Below are positions 1 through 6,820 of a stretch of 37,939 nt of DNA, one piece after another. The notes beneath the pieces were generated by a model. It saw nothing but the letters and a program-made list of their open reading frames with translations, searched no databases and was not told where the DNA came from. Made by a program: the position numbers and the translations under genes. Source of the stretch: Ruminococcus sp. (GTDB lineage: Bacteria > Bacillota > Clostridia > Oscillospirales > Ruminococcaceae). The DNA is taken from positions 1-37,939 of the forward strand of contig SVNQ01000017.1 of NCBI GenBank assembly GCA_015066865.1, written 5' to 3'. Position 1 is the stretch's first letter. Every line of letters begins with the position of its first letter.

Positions 1-1329
1 GAGATCGGCACACAGATCTATCCTGCGGTAATGAGTGTTGGATACATCTGCGGTTTCCGCATTTCTTCCTACATGTTTGCAGGCGGCGTACTCAGCTGGC
101 TGGTAATCATTCCGCTGATCGTGATGTTTGGCAACGATGCTGTCATTTATCCCGGTACTGCCCCCATCGGTGAGATCTTTGCTGAAGGCGGCGCAAGCGC
201 TATCTGGGGTTCCTATATCCGTTACATCGGCGCAGGCGCTCTTGCAGCCGGCGGTATCATTAGTCTTATCAAGAATCTGCCCCTGATTATCACAACCTTC
301 AGAGATGCACTCAAGGGCATGGGCAAAGGCGGCGGTGCCGTTTCTCAGGACAGAACATCCTCCGACCTGAGCATGAAGGTCGTACTCGCTGCAATTGCAG
401 TTCTGACACTTGCTATCTGGCTGATTCCTGCAATTCCGGTAAACTTCCTCGGTGCTCTGATCATCGTGGTATTCGGCTTCTTCTTTGCAACTGTTTCTTC
501 AAGAATGGTTGGTCTTGTCGGCAGCAGCAACAACCCTGTTTCCGGTATGGCAATTGCAACCCTGCTCATTTCGACTGTTATTCTTAAGATGACCGGCATG
601 ACAGGTGCAGCCGGTATGGCAGCTGCCATTGCAATTGGTTCCATCATCTGCATCGTTGCTGCAATTTCCGGCGATACTTCTCAGGACCTCAAGACCGGTT
701 ATCTGCTTGGTTCCACACCGAAGAAGCAGCAGATCGGTGAGATCATTGGTGTTCTGTCATCCTCTCTGGCAATCGGCGGTACCCTGTACCTGCTCGACAG
801 CGCATGGGGCTTCGGTTCCGAGGAACTTGGCGCACCGCAGGCTACTCTGATGAAAATGATCATCGAGGGCGTTATGAGTGCAGAGCTGCCGTGGAATCTG
901 GTATTTGTAGGCGTATTTATTGCAATTCTGATCGAAGTAATGGGTATTCCTGTGCTTCCGTTTGCAATCGGTGTTTATCTGCCGGTTCAGCTGAATGCAT
1001 GCATCCTGATCGGTGGTATCGTTCGTCTGGTATTTGACAAGATGAAGGCAAAGGATGCTAAGCAGGAAGAAAAGAAGAAGAATATCATCAACGATGGTAT
1101 CCTGTTCTGCTCCGGTATGATCGCCGGTGAAGGTCTGGTCGGCATCCTGCTGGCACTGTTGGCTGTATTCGGCGTGGACAAGGTTCTGAATATTTCCGGT
1201 ATGCTCAACCTTCCGGAGGCTGTTTCAAGCATTGGCAGTCTGGTTGTATTTGGTCTGATCATTCTCTCACTGCTCAAGTTCTCCGTATGGAAGAAGGCTA
1301 AGAAGGCTGAGGCTAAGAATGAAGCGTAA
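1..1329 (+). CDS. OPT-family oligopeptide transporter, C-terminal part (5' end outside window)
   Basis: The reading frame is open from base 1, so the gene starts upstream and only about 440 C-terminal residues are present; full-length OPT proteins are usually about 600-700 residues. The protein is a polytopic membrane protein with many Gly/Ala/Ile-rich hydrophobic segments separated by short loops, plus a Lys-rich C-terminal tail. OPT family members import small peptides, or in some branches metal chelates, using the proton gradient. A run near the middle reading NNPVSGMAIATLL resembles the conserved SNNPVSGM motif of this family. The last codons overlap the start of a PqqD-like gene, so the two are almost certainly one transcript and translationally coupled. 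The substrate cannot be read from the sequence. Confidence is high for the family. Confidence 0.88.
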   Translation, partial: EIGTQIYPAVMSVGYICGFRISSYMFAGGVLSWLVIIPLIVMFGNDAVIYPGTAPIGEIFAEGGASAIWGSYIRYIGAGALAAGGIISLIKNLPLIITTFRDALKGMGKGGGAVSQDRTSSDLSMKVVLAAIAVLTLAIWLIPAIPVNFLGALIIVVFGFFFATVSSRMVGLVGSSNNPVSGMAIATLLISTVILKMTGMTGAAGMAAAIAIGSIICIVAAISGDTSQDLKTGYLLGSTPKKQQIGEIIGVLSSSLAIGGTLYLLDSAWGFGSEELGAPQATLMKMIIEGVMSAELPWNLVFVGVFIAILIEVMGIPVLPFAIGVYLPVQLNACILIGGIVRLVFDKMKAKDAKQEEKKKNIINDGILFCSGMIAGEGLVGILLALLAVFGVDKVLNISGMLNLPEAVSSIGSLVVFGLIILSLLKFSVWKKAKKAEAKNEA

Positions 1330-1669
1330 ACAGCCCGAAAGCAACTATCTGGAACGCTGTCCTGTACATCCTGAATGGATCGTGTGGTCAACGGATGAAA
1401 ACGGCATTGTAACGCTCGACATTGAAAACAAGGGGCTGATGAACCGCATCGCCCAGAAGGTTCTGAAGAAACCGAAGGTTTCCCATATTCATCTCGATGA
1501 GATCGGCAGCTTTGTCTGGCCGATGATCGATGGTAAAAAGACGATCATGGACATGGGTGAACCGATGGAGGAACATTTCGGTGATCGTGCAAAGCCAACC
1601 TACGAACGGCTTGCAAAGTTCTTTCAGATCCTTGAAAGCTACGGCTTTGTGGAGTGGAAAACTGAATAA
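1319..1669 (+). CDS. PqqD-like protein (peptide-chaperone fold)
   Basis: This is a 116-residue soluble protein whose start overlaps the transporter end by 11 bases. The centre reads LDEIGSFVWPMIDGKKTI, followed by a helix and GFVEW, which is the layout of the PqqD family (a small winged-helix-like domain). PqqD proteins bind a precursor peptide and present it to a radical SAM enzyme in RiPP pathways, but many stand-alone copies have no known client. No radical SAM or precursor gene is visible downstream, because a terminator follows directly. The coupling to an OPT transporter suggests a peptide-handling role near the membrane; this is inference. The family call is fairly secure, the function is open. 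Confidence 0.75.
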   Translation: MKRKQPESNYLERCPVHPEWIVWSTDENGIVTLDIENKGLMNRIAQKVLKKPKVSHIHLDEIGSFVWPMIDGKKTIMDMGEPMEEHFGDRAKPTYERLAKFFQILESYGFVEWKTE

Positions 1670-1673
1670 ACAG

Positions 1674-1704
1674 AAAAATCCTCACCGATTGGTGAGGATT
1701 TTTT
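1674..1704. terminator. Bidirectional intrinsic terminator
   Basis: The arms AAAAATCCTCACC and GGTGAGGATTTTT pair around a GATT loop, with a T-run on the right for the + strand and an A-run on the left that gives a U-run on the - strand. It lies between the convergent ends of the PqqD-like gene (+) and mntP (-) and can serve both. Confidence 0.9.
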
Positions 1705-1716
1705 GTATCCGTTATA

Positions 1717-2280
1717 TTATGAGAAAAACATATGCTCCACAAAAATTTTCACACCGATACCCACAAGAATCAGACCGCCTGCAAGCATGGCACGGCTACC
1801 GAGTTTTTCGCCGAAGAATTTACCGAAGCAAACACCGATCACAGAGCATATGAGCGTTACGCCTGCAATGAATAGTGCAGCTGCGATGATATTAACATCG
1901 GGGAGCGCTGCAAAGCTCACACCGACTGCAAGTGCATCTATGCTGGTGGCAATCCCCTGCGTCAGCAAAAGAACGGGCGTCAGCGATGTGTGCTTTTCTT
2001 CTTCCTTTTGCGTTACGGCATCGAAAATCATTTTTCCGCCGATGTACCCAAGCAGGATCAGTGCAATATAGTGATCAACTGCGGTGATATAGGATTCAAA
2101 CGCCTTTCCAAGAAAATAGCCGATCGTGGGCATGAGTCCCTGAAATCCGCCGAAACAGACGCCTATAGCGAGAACCTGCGATTTTTTTAATTTGGTACAG
2201 CACAAGCCATTGGAAATGGATACGGCAAATGCATCCATGGAAAGTCCGATTGCAATGAGAAACAATTCGATATATGACAT
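1717..2280 (-). CDS. mntP: Manganese efflux pump MntP
   Basis: This 187-residue, highly hydrophobic protein matches the MntP (YebN/DUF204) family, which exports Mn(II) across the cytoplasmic membrane. It has about six membrane segments and two related half-motifs, LSMDAFAVSIS near the N-terminus and TSIDALAVGVS in the second half, whose aspartates are the expected metal ligands. A GGAGG lies about 13 bases before the ATG and overlaps the last codons of tgt, so translation is probably coupled to tgt. In many bacteria mntP follows a yybP-ykoY Mn riboswitch. There is no room for one here, since the gene starts 8 bases after tgt, so expression depends on the tgt transcript. Confidence 0.92.
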   Translation of the reverse strand: MSYIELFLIAIGLSMDAFAVSISNGLCCTKLKKSQVLAIGVCFGGFQGLMPTIGYFLGKAFESYITAVDHYIALILLGYIGGKMIFDAVTQKEEEKHTSLTPVLLLTQGIATSIDALAVGVSFAALPDVNIIAAALFIAGVTLICSVIGVCFGKFFGEKLGSRAMLAGGLILVGIGVKIFVEHMFFS

Positions 2281-2288
2281 AAAAAATC

Positions 2289-3428
2289 TTAATCCTCCGG
2301 TGCTTTCTGTGCAAGCTTCTGGGAATATTCCGCACGGAACTGCGCAAAGGTGTCCGTGTCGATCGCTTCACGGATACGCTCTGTCAGTGTATTATAAAAA
2401 TACAGGTTATGTGTTACCGCAAGTCTGCCTGCAAGCTGCTCATTTGCCTTGAACAGGTGGCGTACATAGGCTCTGGAGAAATTGCGGCAGGTGGGACAGT
2501 CACACTGAGAATCCACAGGTCTGGGATCCGTTTCATAGGTCTGGTTCTTCAGATGACGGATGCCATCCCATGTGAATACTGTGCCGTGCCGTGCATTTCT
2601 GGAGGGCATGACACAGTCAAACATATCAATGCCCCTTGCGACTGCTTCGATGATGTTAGAAGGCGTTCCGACGCCCATCAGATAACGGGGCTTATGCACG
2701 GGCATATGGGGTGTTACAGCATCAAGCACACGGTACATATCCTCCGTTGGTTCTCCGACAGCAAGTCCTCCGACTGCGTATCCGTCAAGGTCAAGCTCTG
2801 CAATTTCCTGCATATGCTCCACACGCAGCTTCTCAAAGGTACAGCCCTGATTGATGCCGAAAAGCATCTGCTTGGGATTCACACAATCGGGCAGCGCACA
2901 CAGGCGTTCCATTTCAGCCTGACAGCGCTTGAGCCAGCGGGTGGTTCTTGCACAGGATTTTGCGGAATAATCGTATGTAGAGGGATTTTCCACGCACTCG
3001 TCGAATGCCATGGCGATGGTCGAACCGAGATTGGACTGAATGCGCATACTCTCCTCCGGTCCCATAAAAATACGTCTGCCATCAAGATGGGATTGGAAGT
3101 AAACGCCCTCCTCTTTAATCTTACGCAGCTTGGCAAGTGAAAATACCTGAAATCCACCGCTGTCCGTCAGAATCGGACGATGCCAGTTCATGAACTTATG
3201 CAGTCCGCCCATTTTTTTGACGATTTCATCGCCGGGACGCAGATGCAGATGATAGGTATTGCAAAGCTCCACCTGACATTTGAGATCCACCAAATCCGGG
3301 GACGAAATTCCACCCTTGATGGCTGCCGCTGTACCAACATTCATAAAACAAGGAGTCTGCACCGTTCCGTGAACTGTTTCCAACACACCACGACGTGCAA
3401 GCCCCTCATTCTTCAACAAAGTAAACAT
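2289..3428 (-). CDS. tgt: tRNA-guanine(34) transglycosylase (Tgt)
   Basis: The enzyme replaces guanine 34 with preQ1 in GUN anticodons, a step in queuosine synthesis. The 379 residues are the normal length. The DSGGFQVFS motif starts at D89, a base-binding and catalytic aspartate; the second catalytic region reads FDCVMPSRNARHG; the zinc site is C309, C311, C314 and H340. The ATG at 3428 is preceded by AGGAG about 7 bases upstream. It is the first gene of a two-gene unit with mntP, driven by the promoter at 3550-3578. No preQ1 synthesis genes (queC-F) are nearby. Confidence 0.97.
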   Translation of the reverse strand: MFTLLKNEGLARRGVLETVHGTVQTPCFMNVGTAAAIKGGISSPDLVDLKCQVELCNTYHLHLRPGDEIVKKMGGLHKFMNWHRPILTDSGGFQVFSLAKLRKIKEEGVYFQSHLDGRRIFMGPEESMRIQSNLGSTIAMAFDECVENPSTYDYSAKSCARTTRWLKRCQAEMERLCALPDCVNPKQMLFGINQGCTFEKLRVEHMQEIAELDLDGYAVGGLAVGEPTEDMYRVLDAVTPHMPVHKPRYLMGVGTPSNIIEAVARGIDMFDCVMPSRNARHGTVFTWDGIRHLKNQTYETDPRPVDSQCDCPTCRNFSRAYVRHLFKANEQLAGRLAVTHNLYFYNTLTERIREAIDTDTFAQFRAEYSQKLAQKAPED

Positions 3429-3549
3429 AAATTTTTCTCCTGTCTGTTTTGGTTGCTGTCAGGAAATTCCGAAGGCTGCTCGAAATCCGACAAACTGTCC
3501 TTTATCAATTCAAAAAGAAATAATACTCCACTTGATCAGTACTTTCTTA

Positions 3550-3578
3550 AGTATACCATATTTTACAGGAATTGTAAA
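3550..3578 (-). promoter_or_regulatory. Sigma-A type promoter for tgt-mntP
   Basis: On the - strand TTTACA (3573-3578) and TATACT (3550-3555) are separated by 17 bases. The predicted start is near 3543, leaving a leader of about 115 nt before tgt. I see no recognisable riboswitch in that leader. Confidence 0.8.
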
Positions 3579-3598
3579 GGGTACATCATGCTTTTCAT

Positions 3599-3636
3599 AA
3601 AAAAGGAAATCTGCTCTCAAGCAGATTTCCTTTTTT
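3599..3636 (-). terminator. Intrinsic terminator after the vWA gene
   Basis: A 17-bp near-perfect stem (AAGGAAATCTGCT paired with AGCAGATTTCCTT, plus flanking A/T pairs) with a CTCA loop lies just past the vWA stop codon. The A-run on its left gives a U-run on the - strand. Confidence 0.88.
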
Positions 3637-3640
3637 ATTC

Positions 3641-4486
3641 TTATTCCTCCTCAAGACTGAAGGTATCCGGTGAGACCGGTGCATCCTGCTGAATATGCAG
3701 CATTTCACACAAAACCATATACAAATCATAGAACCACTCGGCAATCCTATGACCATCGGAGAAGTTTTCTGTCATAAACTGCAGTTCCGTTCCCTGCAGC
3801 TGCGAAAACAGAGGATTCCCCGATTCTGTACAGATTTTCAATACATCGGTACTCTCTGTATCATTGATCTCCTGCAGCATTTCCTGCACTGAGGAATCAC
3901 TGATACCGTTATATCTTGCGTCATTATTTTTAAAATCCGAAAAAACAATCGTAATTGGACGGTAGCAATTGATTCCGCCCATTGCGTAATTTTCCTTGCG
4001 GCGAAGTCCTCTCTTGTGCGCAAGATATACGGCACACACAATGGGACTGAGACCCTTTCCCTGCTCCTGTGTATCCGGAATCTCCACCCCTGCACTGCAT
4101 GCAGCAAAATCCTGACGCATCCTGATTTGAGAGCGTTCTATGGAAATTACGGATATATCGGTATTGCTCATGGATTCCGTCCGAGTCATTATTTTTGCAA
4201 AACGGTTCATGCCCTTATACAGCGCAGTGTACATTTCATCGCTCATGCTCATGCTGCAATCAAGCACGAATGTCAGGAGAATCCGCATTTTTCCACGAAG
4301 ATTCAAACCGCTTTTCACCTGAAGGATCTCCTTATCCGCAACCATTGCACGTCGGGTGACACTGTTCTGCGCACTCCAGATGGTATCAATATATTTGCCC
4401 TCCACACGGTTTTCCCATGTTTTCAGATCACCTCGAACAAGCTCTTCACTTTCGGGCAGTATCATTCTTTTTTTGAACAGTGGCAC
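3641..4486 (-). CDS. vWA-domain protein coupled to the dockerin pseudokinase gene
   Basis: I place the start at GTG 4486. A strong GGAGG (4493-4497) lies 6 bases upstream, and the previous gene stops at 4488. Longer in-frame starts would overlap that gene with no ribosome site. The product is 281 residues. A von Willebrand A domain begins near residue 70: the MIDAS motif DCSMS is at 76-80 after the strand ILLTFVL, and a later strand ITIVFSDF fits the usual TDG position. There is no signal peptide or membrane segment, so it should be cytoplasmic. vWA domains bind partner proteins through a metal ion. In TerY-type systems a vWA protein works with a kinase and a PP2C phosphatase; here a pseudokinase is adjacent and no phosphatase is present. 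Function unknown. Confidence 0.85.
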   Translation of the reverse strand: MPLFKKRMILPESEELVRGDLKTWENRVEGKYIDTIWSAQNSVTRRAMVADKEILQVKSGLNLRGKMRILLTFVLDCSMSMSDEMYTALYKGMNRFAKIMTRTESMSNTDISVISIERSQIRMRQDFAACSAGVEIPDTQEQGKGLSPIVCAVYLAHKRGLRRKENYAMGGINCYRPITIVFSDFKNNDARYNGISDSSVQEMLQEINDTESTDVLKICTESGNPLFSQLQGTELQFMTENFSDGHRIAEWFYDLYMVLCEMLHIQQDAPVSPDTFSLEEE

Positions 4487-4487
4487 G

Positions 4488-5753
4488 TTATTCCTCCTTA
4501 TCGGCAATGAAATCCGTAAAGCTTTCGGTTCCGCCAGCTGCAACATAGGCACTGTAACGCAGCAGGTCAACAGAATCCATCACATTTACTTCACCATCAC
4601 CATTGAAATCATAATTTTTTCCATCTTCACCATCAATATTGCCTGAAACACTTATCTCCAGAACCTTCACTGCATCAAACACATCTACCCTGCCGTCATT
4701 GTTGGGATCACCCTGCGGTTCCTTCGTTTCCGGCGGTGCTGTTTCCGTAGTTGTTGGCTCGGTCGCTGCTTCTGTGGTTGTCGGCTCGGTTTCCTTCGAT
4801 TCTGACGGTGCATCGGTCGTTGTCGGATCCGTCACAGATTCTGTTACCGAATCCTGCGGTTTCTCCGGCTTTGGCTTGCTGCCGAGTGCAGCTGCAAGAA
4901 CACATCCAAGAAGAATCAAAAGAACTGCTGCGCCGCCGATTCCGGCAAACAGGAAAATTTTCTTCTTATCTATGCGGTTTTCCAATGCTGCAAGCATTTC
5001 CTCCGCTGTTTGATACCGTAGGGATGAATCAGAATGACAGGCTTTATTGATGATCGCTGTCATTTTTCGTGCTTCTCCTGAGGACATGTTCTCCGTCTGA
5101 TGGATTCTTGTAAGGCACTGTCCCAACATAAAAATATCGGACTGTGCATCATATTTTTCATGAGGATAGAACCCTTTTTTCTTCAGATGCTCTGCATCCT
5201 CCTCAATCCCAGCTCTGCCAAGGCAGTATGTTCCATTTTCCAATCGGAAGATATTCTCCGGACAGATGTTTTTATGAACGGAATCGGCACCATGTATCTC
5301 AGACAATGCACGGCATATATCCATCGCAAGCTTCCGTGTTTCTTTAGAATCAGCAGTATACTGCTTGCCAATTGGTACGAGGGCTCCATTATTGGAATAG
5401 TGTACCGTGAAAAAATAAGCATCTTTTTTCTTTTTTGAGGAATGCAGCGTATGAATCGCTGCCTCACAAGGAAGTATGTATCTGCAGTTTGGAAATTTAC
5501 CTGTCAAAAGCAGACGTTCCTCCGCTTGTTCAAGGTAGAAATCCACCCACTCCTGCCGCATTTCTTCGTCCTTTTCATTTTCGTCCGTGTTTGCGGTCAG
5601 CTGTGTTGCTTCCATCCATCCCTTTGCAGTTCTGGATACAAGACTTGCGTCAAATCCGTTTTTTCGTTCATGTACTGCGTCCAGAGTCCAGTTTTTCCGG
5701 AAATCTTGAAATTCTTCATCATGCTTTATTGCATTTAACATTTGTTCAGTCAT
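4488..5753 (-). CDS. Membrane-anchored pseudokinase with extracellular dockerin
   Basis: This is a 421-residue protein with four parts. Residues about 20-260 resemble a Ser/Thr kinase fold: an alpha-C-like helix (66-84), the hinge-like strand AYFFTVHY, the catalytic-loop remnant HKNICPENIF (160-169) where HRD is expected, CLGRAG (177-182) where DFG is expected, SDIFMLGQCL (205-214), and a C-lobe end LRYQTAEEMLAAL. A single membrane span covers 266-290, preceded by KKK, so the N-terminus is inside. Residues 291-347 are a Thr/Glu/Pro-rich linker. A type I dockerin follows from 348, with two exact calcium loops (DPNNDGRVDVFD and DFNGDGEVNVMD). Dockerins bind cohesins of cellulosome scaffoldins. 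The catalytic Asp and the DFG Asp are missing, so phosphotransfer is unlikely. The start ATG has AGAGGAG upstream and its own promoter. Confidence 0.88.
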   Translation of the reverse strand: MTEQMLNAIKHDEEFQDFRKNWTLDAVHERKNGFDASLVSRTAKGWMEATQLTANTDENEKDEEMRQEWVDFYLEQAEERLLLTGKFPNCRYILPCEAAIHTLHSSKKKKDAYFFTVHYSNNGALVPIGKQYTADSKETRKLAMDICRALSEIHGADSVHKNICPENIFRLENGTYCLGRAGIEEDAEHLKKKGFYPHEKYDAQSDIFMLGQCLTRIHQTENMSSGEARKMTAIINKACHSDSSLRYQTAEEMLAALENRIDKKKIFLFAGIGGAAVLLILLGCVLAAALGSKPKPEKPQDSVTESVTDPTTTDAPSESKETEPTTTEAATEPTTTETAPPETKEPQGDPNNDGRVDVFDAVKVLEISVSGNIDGEDGKNYDFNGDGEVNVMDSVDLLRYSAYVAAGGTESFTDFIADKEE

Positions 5754-5792
5754 AGCTACTCCTCTTTACCGTTCGGATTCGGATATAGTATT

Positions 5793-5821
5793 ATTATAAC
5801 ACACTCGACTACAAATTTCAA
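5793..5821 (-). promoter_or_regulatory. Promoter for the pseudokinase-vWA operon
   Basis: On the - strand TTGAAA (5816-5821) and a perfect TATAAT (5793-5798) are 17 bases apart. The expected start is about 35 bases before the ATG. Confidence 0.85.
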
Positions 5822-5962
5822 GTATAAAATAAAAAAACTGTGCATTATTCACATTATATTATTATTTTTCCATTTCCGTAATGGAAAACCGCAAATTTTC
5901 TTATTGATAACGAATAAACCGACAGGATTTTGTCCTGCCGGTTCTTGTAATTCTTCGATTTG
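5822..5962. other. AT-rich intergenic stretch
   Basis: No gene is seen. It contains a perfect 9-bp inverted repeat (TTTTCCATT and AATGGAAAA around 5868-5888) and the hairpin at 5917-5943. Together they separate the small DUF6472-type gene from the pseudokinase promoter. Confidence 0.6.
5917..5943 (-). terminator. Hairpin after the DUF6472-type gene, probable terminator
   Basis: An 11-bp stem (AACCGACAGGA paired with TCCTGCCGGTT, one G-U pair) lies 20 bases past the stop codon. The U-run on the - strand is short (TTTATT), so termination strength is uncertain. Confidence 0.55.
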
Positions 5963-6133
5963 TTACTGTTTTCGAGCAATTTTATATTCGTCACCATCTC
6001 GATAGTAGGGACATTTTGCATAATGCCCCTGCAAAAGACGAGCGTACTCATCCTCATCCAGATTCAGATCGCAGACATAGCAGTCCCATTCCTCGTCGTA
6101 GGAAAAGTAAGCACAGGTTTCACATTCGTTCAT
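5963..6133 (-). CDS. Small Cys-rich DUF6472-type protein
   Basis: This is a 56-residue acidic protein that begins MNECETCAYFSYDEEW and has cysteines at positions 4, 7, 18, 21 and 41. Two CxxC pairs separated by an acidic Tyr-rich segment, followed by HYAKCPYYR, match the short clostridial family DUF6472 as I remember it. The spacing suggests metal binding, probably zinc. TGGAG lies about 8 bases before the ATG. Function is unknown. The codon pattern and the preserved Cys arrangement argue for a real gene despite its size. Confidence 0.72.
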   Translation of the reverse strand: MNECETCAYFSYDEEWDCYVCDLNLDEDEYARLLQGHYAKCPYYRDGDEYKIARKQ

Positions 6134-6165
6134 ATTGCCGCTCCATTCTATGTTTTACAAAGTAC

Positions 6166-6184
6166 ACCCCGCCTACGGCGGGGT
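6166..6184 (-). terminator. GC-rich hairpin after the flavin reductase gene
   Basis: ACCCCGCC and GGCGGGGT form a perfect 8-bp stem with a TAC loop, 20 bases past the stop of the flavin reductase. The following - strand sequence is only weakly U-rich, so it may be a leaky terminator or an mRNA-stabilising hairpin. Confidence 0.5.
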
Positions 6185-6204
6185 ATGCTGCATATGCTGT
6201 TTGG

Positions 6205-6711
6205 TTATTCGTTCACATAGGCTGCTTTGATTCTGCCGATGTACATTTTGTGCATGGGGTCATTTCCATACCACTTCTGACAGATCTCAGGCTGAGTGAA
6301 ATGTTCCTCGCCCATCATCTGTGCATACATCTTTTCACAGACAAGCACAAGCTTTGCTTCAGCAAATGCTGTCGTACCATCCAGCGCAACAGGTGTCAGA
6401 CCCGTTTCCTTTGCCTTGTCAAAGTCCCTGCCGGAATGCGATCCGCAGAACTGAAGCGCTTTACGATATTCCGCAGGAAATACGCACACGCTGAACGTAT
6501 CATTATCTTCCATGTAGCCAAAGGTATGGCGTGAGGTTCTCACCACAGCTGTCATTGCAGGGCCGCCCCAGATCACGCCCATTGCGCCCCATGACGCTGT
6601 CATGGTATTGTAGGCATCCGGTGTTCCTGCTGTCAGAAGAAACCACTCATCTCCTATTGTAGTAAACGGGTTCATATTCAATTCGCTGAGTTCTTTTTTT
6701 ACAAATGACAT
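6205..6711 (-). CDS. Flavin reductase-like (FMN-binding split barrel) protein
   Basis: This protein of about 168 residues belongs to the flavin reductase-like family. NTMTASWGAMGVIWGGPAMTAVVR followed by FSVCVFP is the FMN-binding split-barrel core, where T/S-A-S-W-G contacts the flavin phosphate; the segment exceeds a short motif and spans roughly residues 36-60. Such proteins bind FMN and reduce flavins or act as small flavoprotein oxidoreductases in anaerobes. An ATG at 6720 is also possible, but AGAAAGGA would then abut it. With the ATG at 6711 the same ribosome site sits 7-8 bases away, so I prefer 6711. Substrate unknown. Confidence 0.85.
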   Translation of the reverse strand: MSFVKKELSELNMNPFTTIGDEWFLLTAGTPDAYNTMTASWGAMGVIWGGPAMTAVVRTSRHTFGYMEDNDTFSVCVFPAEYRKALQFCGSHSGRDFDKAKETGLTPVALDGTTAFAEAKLVLVCEKMYAQMMGEEHFTQPEICQKWYGNDPMHKMYIGRIKAAYVNE

Positions 6712-6779
6712 TGCATTCATCCTTTCTGAAATAATAATTCATTCTATGTACTGATTTTGCAAAATATCCGCATTGAGAA

Positions 6780-6809
6780 AACAGCAACGAAAGAAACTCC
6801 GTTGCTGTT
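6780..6809 (-). terminator. Intrinsic terminator after the CD1247-type gene
   Basis: AACAGCAACG and CGTTGCTGTT pair over 10 bp around a 10-base loop and are followed on the - strand by TTTTCTC. It lies 11 bases past the stop codon and separates the efp unit from the flavin reductase gene. Confidence 0.75.
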
Positions 6810-6820
6810 CATCCTATTGA

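Noticed and set aside
2409..3140. A 243-codon open frame on the + strand
   Set aside because: Antisense shadow of tgt; no family resemblance.
3429..3549. preQ1 riboswitch in the tgt leader
   Set aside because: I looked for the short C-rich hairpin plus A-rich tail of preQ1-I and saw neither; only a weak imperfect hairpin is present.
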